Shown here: piece after piece, positions 61,329 to 64,000 of the stretch
Layout: each line of letters starts with the position of its first letter
How positions within the stretch are numbered: position 1 is the stretch's first letter
Assembly: GCA_015059015.1 (NCBI GenBank)
Contig: SVBG01000008.1
Coordinates: forward strand, 62,001 to 126,000
Length of the DNA: 64,000 nucleotides
Reading direction: 5' to 3'
Source: Erysipelotrichaceae bacterium
GTDB lineage: Bacteria > Bacillota_I > Bacilli_A > ML615J-28 > CAG-313
Position numbers and translations under genes: made by a program
The notes under the pieces: model-generated
Told to the model about the DNA's origin: nothing
Database searches by the model: none
The model's input: the letters and a program-made list of their open reading frames with translations, nothing else

Positions 61329-62519
61329 ATGTGGTGTAAAAAAAGACATAAAATTGTTACTGCAATTATTAGACCGATATTTAAACTTCATTTTAAATCT
61401 AAGTACAATCTTAATGTAAAGATATTTAAAGAAATTGATTATCCAACTCTAATTTTATCGAATCATGTGACTTCTTTAGATCCTTTTATTGTTGGTTCTC
61501 ATTTTAAACAACCACTTTATTATATGGCGTCTACTGATTTATTCCAACATTTCTTTTTAGGAAAGTTAATTAAGTTTTTGGTTAATCCGATTCCTAAAAT
61601 GAAGAGTAAAAAAAGTGATTTGACTGCGATTAAATCTTGTATTAAAGTTTCAAAAGAAAATGGAACGATTTGTATTTTTCCTGAAGGGAATCGAACTGTT
61701 ACTGGAAAATTAGGAAATATAGATAAATCGATTGCAAAACTTGCTAAGTCATTAAAATTACCTATTGTGTTATTTAATATTCATGGTGGCTATGGTACTG
61801 AACCTAGATGGGGTAAAGGTGTTAGAAAAGGAAAAATGCATTGTGAAATAAGGAAAATATTATCTTATGAGGATTATAAAGATTTAGAACTTGATGAACT
61901 ATATGATATTATTGTGGAAAATTTATCTGTTGATGATTTGAATTATTATGATAATTATAGATCCTCTAAAAATGCGATGTATTTAGAAAGAGTGTTGTAT
62001 GTTTGTCCTGTCTGTGGTGCTTTTCATTCACTAAAATCTAGAGGTAATGCTGTTGAATGTTGTAACTGTAATTTTCAAGCTACTTATAATAGTGATTTAA
62101 CATTTAAAAGTGAAAATAACAATTTTAAAATTAAAAATGTTTCTGATTGGTATGATTATCAACTAAAAATTGTTAAGCAAATTCGATGTGAAAATAATGA
62201 ATGTATTTATGAAGATGATGTTAATTTAACAATGCCTAGGTTATATAAGAGTAAAAAAAAATTAGGCTATGGTAAAATTAAAATTTTTCCTGATCGATTT
62301 GAAGTGTGTATTGAAAATAAAAAAGAATGTTATATTTTTGAATTCGAAAATATTGAAGCTGTTACATATCTTGGAAAGAAGAAGATGAATATTTATTATA
62401 AGGGCAATACTTATCAAGTGTTTGATAAAGTGGATTCTAATTTCTTAAAGTATGTTCATATGTTTTACATTTTAAAAAGTAAAGAAGAAGAAAAAAATGA
62501 TGTTTTTGTTGGACTTTAA
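61329..62519 (+). CDS. PlsC-type acyltransferase with C-terminal zinc ribbon and beta domain
   Basis: A 396-residue protein. Residues about 1-215 are a 1-acylglycerol-3-phosphate acyltransferase domain with the catalytic NHVTSLD (H46, D51) and the IFPEGNRTVTGKLG glycerol-phosphate motif. A four-cysteine zinc ribbon follows (about 223-243, CPVCGAFH and CCNCNF). The end is a beta-rich segment, GYGKIKIFPDRFEV and FENIEAVTYLGKKKMNIYYK, reminiscent of GRAM/PH-like folds. Classical PlsC is about 200-250 residues and lacks these parts. It probably makes phosphatidic acid or acylates another membrane lipid. The ATG at 61329 after AGAGGTGGA is chosen over 61305. A TATAAT at 61288-61293 may be its -10 box. 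Confidence 0.85.
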   Translation: MWCKKRHKIVTAIIRPIFKLHFKSKYNLNVKIFKEIDYPTLILSNHVTSLDPFIVGSHFKQPLYYMASTDLFQHFFLGKLIKFLVNPIPKMKSKKSDLTAIKSCIKVSKENGTICIFPEGNRTVTGKLGNIDKSIAKLAKSLKLPIVLFNIHGGYGTEPRWGKGVRKGKMHCEIRKILSYEDYKDLELDELYDIIVENLSVDDLNYYDNYRSSKNAMYLERVLYVCPVCGAFHSLKSRGNAVECCNCNFQATYNSDLTFKSENNNFKIKNVSDWYDYQLKIVKQIRCENNECIYEDDVNLTMPRLYKSKKKLGYGKIKIFPDRFEVCIENKKECYIFEFENIEAVTYLGKKKMNIYYKGNTYQVFDKVDSNFLKYVHMFYILKSKEEEKNDVFVGL

Positions 62520-62669
62520 TTTTCTGTGATTTGATATTATGATATAGTATAGGAAGTATTCTCTTAGCAAAAAATTAAAAATTTAATAATAAAACATCTA
62601 ATTAAACTAAATAATGTTATTTTTATATTGTTTTTTATATGTTTTTTATTTTTTACAAAAACGTTTTTT

Positions 62670-62705
62670 AAAACTCTATCTATTTTTTTGAGGTAGAGTT
62701 TTTTT
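62670..62705 (+). terminator. Intrinsic terminator with a second competing 3' arm
   Basis: AAAACTCTATC (62670-62680) pairs with GGTAGAGTTTT (62692-62702, one wobble pair), followed by T residues. A second copy of the 3' arm, GATAGAGTTTT (62714-62724), also with a T-run, matches the same left arm perfectly. The spacer 62520-62669 is AT-rich with no other clear signal. Confidence 0.7.
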
Positions 62706-62728
62706 CTTTTTTTGATAGAGTTTTTTGC

Positions 62729-62756
62729 TTGATATTTGAAAAAAATTTGTTATAAT
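62729..62756 (+). promoter_or_regulatory. Promoter of the exchanger gene
   Basis: TTGATA (62729-62734), 16-bp spacer, TATAAT (62751-62756) with extended TGT. Confidence 0.65.
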
Positions 62757-62760
62757 ATAA

Positions 62761-62790
62761 AAAATGTATATAATAAAAATGTATATAATA
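62761..62790 (+). repeat. Perfect 15-bp tandem duplication in a 5' leader
   Basis: The unit AAAATGTATATAATA occurs twice without a gap between the promoter and the AAGGAAGG ribosome site of the exchanger gene. Each unit holds a possible TATAAT-like sequence. Confidence 0.85.
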
Positions 62791-62804
62791 AGGAAGGAAA
62801 AATT

Positions 62805-63800
62805 ATGTTTGTTTCTATTTTACCAACTACATCTAATGTTTGGCTAGCAGTAGTATTGTTGATTGTAGGTATTGTTTTTATAATTAAAGGTGGCGATTTT
62901 TTTGTTGATGCTGCTGTTTGGGTAGCGGAAGTTTTAAAAATGCCTAAATTCTTAATAGGAGCAACAATAGTTAGTATTGCGACTACTTTACCTGAAATGA
63001 TTGTTTCAATTATTGCTGTAACTGGAGGAAATTATGCTATTTCGATTGGTAATGCTGTTGGAAGCGTTACGGCTAATACGGGGTTAATTTTGGCTATCAG
63101 TGCAATTTTTATTGGTGGAGTTATTGAAAGAAGAGATTTTGGGATTAAATCTATTTTGATTATTGCTTCGACATTAATAATATTTATTTTTGGATTAACT
63201 GGATCATTCGGTATTTTACCAAGTGTATTGTTGCTTATTATTTTAATTTATTATATGTATGAAACAGCAGTGTGTGCTAAAAACAGTTCTAATATTGTAG
63301 AAAAAAATGATGCAACTGATCGAGTTAAGGTTAAGACTAAAACTTTAATCATAAATATTATTAAATTTATTGTAGGAGCTGCAGGAATAATTTTAGGTGC
63401 GGATTTATTAGTTGAAAATGCTAAATTATTGGCTTCATCTATAGGAATTAGTGATGGTATAATTGCGATAACTATTGTAGCGATTGGAACAAGTTTGCCA
63501 GAATTAATTACTACAGTTACTTCAATCGTTAAAAAGCAAGGTGATCTTGGTGTTGGTAATATAATTGGTGCTAATATTATAGATTTAGTGCTTATTTTAC
63601 CCGTGTGCTCGTTTATAAGTAAAGGTCAATTGATTATTGAACCACAAAGCATGTATTTAGATATTCCAGCTTGTTTATTAATATCTCTTGTAGCAGTTGT
63701 TCCAACTTTAATATATAAAAAATTTACTAAAATTCAAGGAGCTCTTTTATTAATTTTATATATTACCTATATTATTCTTGCTGCAACTATGAATTTTTAA
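62805..63800 (+). CDS. Calcium/sodium (CaCA family) antiporter, YrbG-like
   Basis: A 331-residue membrane protein with the two inverted alpha repeats of cation/Ca2+ exchangers: GATIVSIATTLPEMIVSIIA (about 68-87) and AIGTSLPELITTVTSI (second half). The acidic residues in TTLPE and TSLPE bind the cations. About ten membrane helices are seen. Family members exchange Ca2+ for Na+ or H+. The ATG at 62805 after AAGGAAGG is used; the frame is open upstream to 62736, but that stretch covers the promoter and the tandem repeat. It is a single-gene unit with a terminator. Confidence 0.92.
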   Translation: MFVSILPTTSNVWLAVVLLIVGIVFIIKGGDFFVDAAVWVAEVLKMPKFLIGATIVSIATTLPEMIVSIIAVTGGNYAISIGNAVGSVTANTGLILAISAIFIGGVIERRDFGIKSILIIASTLIIFIFGLTGSFGILPSVLLLIILIYYMYETAVCAKNSSNIVEKNDATDRVKVKTKTLIINIIKFIVGAAGIILGADLLVENAKLLASSIGISDGIIAITIVAIGTSLPELITTVTSIVKKQGDLGVGNIIGANIIDLVLILPVCSFISKGQLIIEPQSMYLDIPACLLISLVAVVPTLIYKKFTKIQGALLLILYITYIILAATMNF

Positions 63801-63816
63801 ATAATTATTGTTAGTT

Positions 63817-63852
63817 AAATATAAGGAATCATAAAAATTCCTTATATTTTAT
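63817..63852 (+). terminator. Intrinsic terminator of the exchanger gene
   Basis: A 13-bp stem, AAATATAAGGAAT (63817-63829) with ATTCCTTATATTT (63837-63849), then T residues. Confidence 0.85.
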
Positions 63853-63874
63853 TAATTTTTTGTGAGCATCTTGT

Positions 63875-63903
63875 TTGCAATGACTTTTGAAATATGATAT
63901 ACT
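63875..63903 (+). promoter_or_regulatory. Promoter of a transcript leaving the window
   Basis: TTGCAA (63875-63880), 17-bp spacer, TATACT (63898-63903) with extended TGA. At least 90 bases downstream contain no start codon with a ribosome site. A small hairpin, TTGTG (63914-63918) with CACAA (63924-63928), opens the leader, and another TTGACT begins at 63989. Confidence 0.65.
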
Positions 63904-64000
63904 ATTTAAGGTTTTGTGAGAGGCACAACATTTGCTGTAAAATATTAATGTTAAAAAACAAAAATTTTGTAAAAAAGTGCATTAAACTTGACTAAGAATA

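Noticed and set aside
62736-62804. Longer exchanger frame from 62736, including a KNVYN repeat peptide
   Set aside because: It covers the promoter and the tandem DNA repeat, and the ribosome site AGGAAGG belongs to the ATG at 62805.
1-64000. Mycoplasma-type code (UGA = Trp)
   Set aside because: UGA ends ftsY (12140-12142), ruvB (15560-15562), mrnC and the EamA gene at positions fitting family length, and conserved Trp codons are UGG.

Overview
The window is a gene-dense stretch of a low-GC, AT-rich bacterial chromosome. Gene order and protein types point to the Firmicutes/Tenericutes side of Bacilli (RF39- or Erysipelotrichia-like, probably an uncultured gut lineage): ylqF/rbgA-rnhB, ftsY-ylxM-ffh, cysS-mrnC-rlmB-sigH-rpmG-secE-nusG-rplK-rplA-rplJ-rplL-MTase-rpoB-rpoC and priA-fmt all follow Bacillus-type synteny. 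The species is an inference. UGA is a stop (it ends ftsY and ruvB) and Trp is UGG, so this is code 11 and not a Mycoplasma-type code. Promoters are strikingly regular: -35/TATAAT boxes 17 bp apart, often with an extended TGn -10. Most transcription units end in clear intrinsic terminators. Only two genes, an XRE regulator and ruvA, lie on the minus strand.

Layout. 1-3020: an accessory surface region, with the 3' end of an unrecognised gene, a lipoprotein with one InlB-type repeat, a second truncated copy of the same 3' end, and an orphan LivJ-type binding lipoprotein carrying two InlB-type repeats. 3055-7460: ftsK-lepB-rbgA-rnhB, the FtsK lacking any membrane domain. 7453-10917: XRE regulator (-) divergent from topA. 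10955-11087: a candidate free-standing small RNA with its own promoter, three hairpins, C-rich single strands and a strong terminator. 11102-13883: ftsY-ylxM-ffh. 13912-16584: ruvA (-) divergent from ruvB-queA. 16599-17678: a lone membrane protein. 17753-25911: a complete glycogen operon glgB-glgC-glgD-glgA-glgP, followed by pfkA. 27088-31443: two large secreted or lipid-anchored surface proteins. 31493-34713: metG-yitT. 34739-35772: rplM-rpsI behind a probable L13 leader. 35827-40020: cysS-mrnC-rlmB-sigH, then rpmG-secE-nusG. 40062-41713: a TerB-like protein and a tandem GNAT protein. 41736-44258: rplK-rplA-rplJ-rplL with two L1-type and one L10-type mRNA leaders. 44273-52906: methyltransferase, rpoB, rpoC. 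52967-60178: a PriA with eroded helicase motifs, then fmt-pgpA-sdaA-rlmD-aph(3')-like. 60314-63800: EamA transporter, a PlsC acyltransferase with a zinc-ribbon tail, and a Ca2+/Na+ exchanger. The window ends in an untranslated leader.

How it works together. The bulk is core information processing: transcription, ribosome synthesis, SRP targeting, secretion, recombination and replication restart. To this is added a carbon-storage module linking ADP-glucose synthesis, polymerisation, branching and phosphorolysis to glycolysis through pfkA. The surface proteins (InlB-type, MBG-type and Ig-like repeats) suggest a cell that displays adhesive proteins.

Most worth a second look: the C-rich small RNA between topA and ftsY; a 20-nt element found at both minus-strand promoters (XRE/topA and ruvA/ruvB); a PriA without Walker motifs; a methionyl-tRNA synthetase with both HIGH histidines replaced; the soluble FtsK; and the duplicated 3' end bracketing a lipoprotein gene. 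No tRNA, rRNA, CRISPR array, transposase or integrase was seen.
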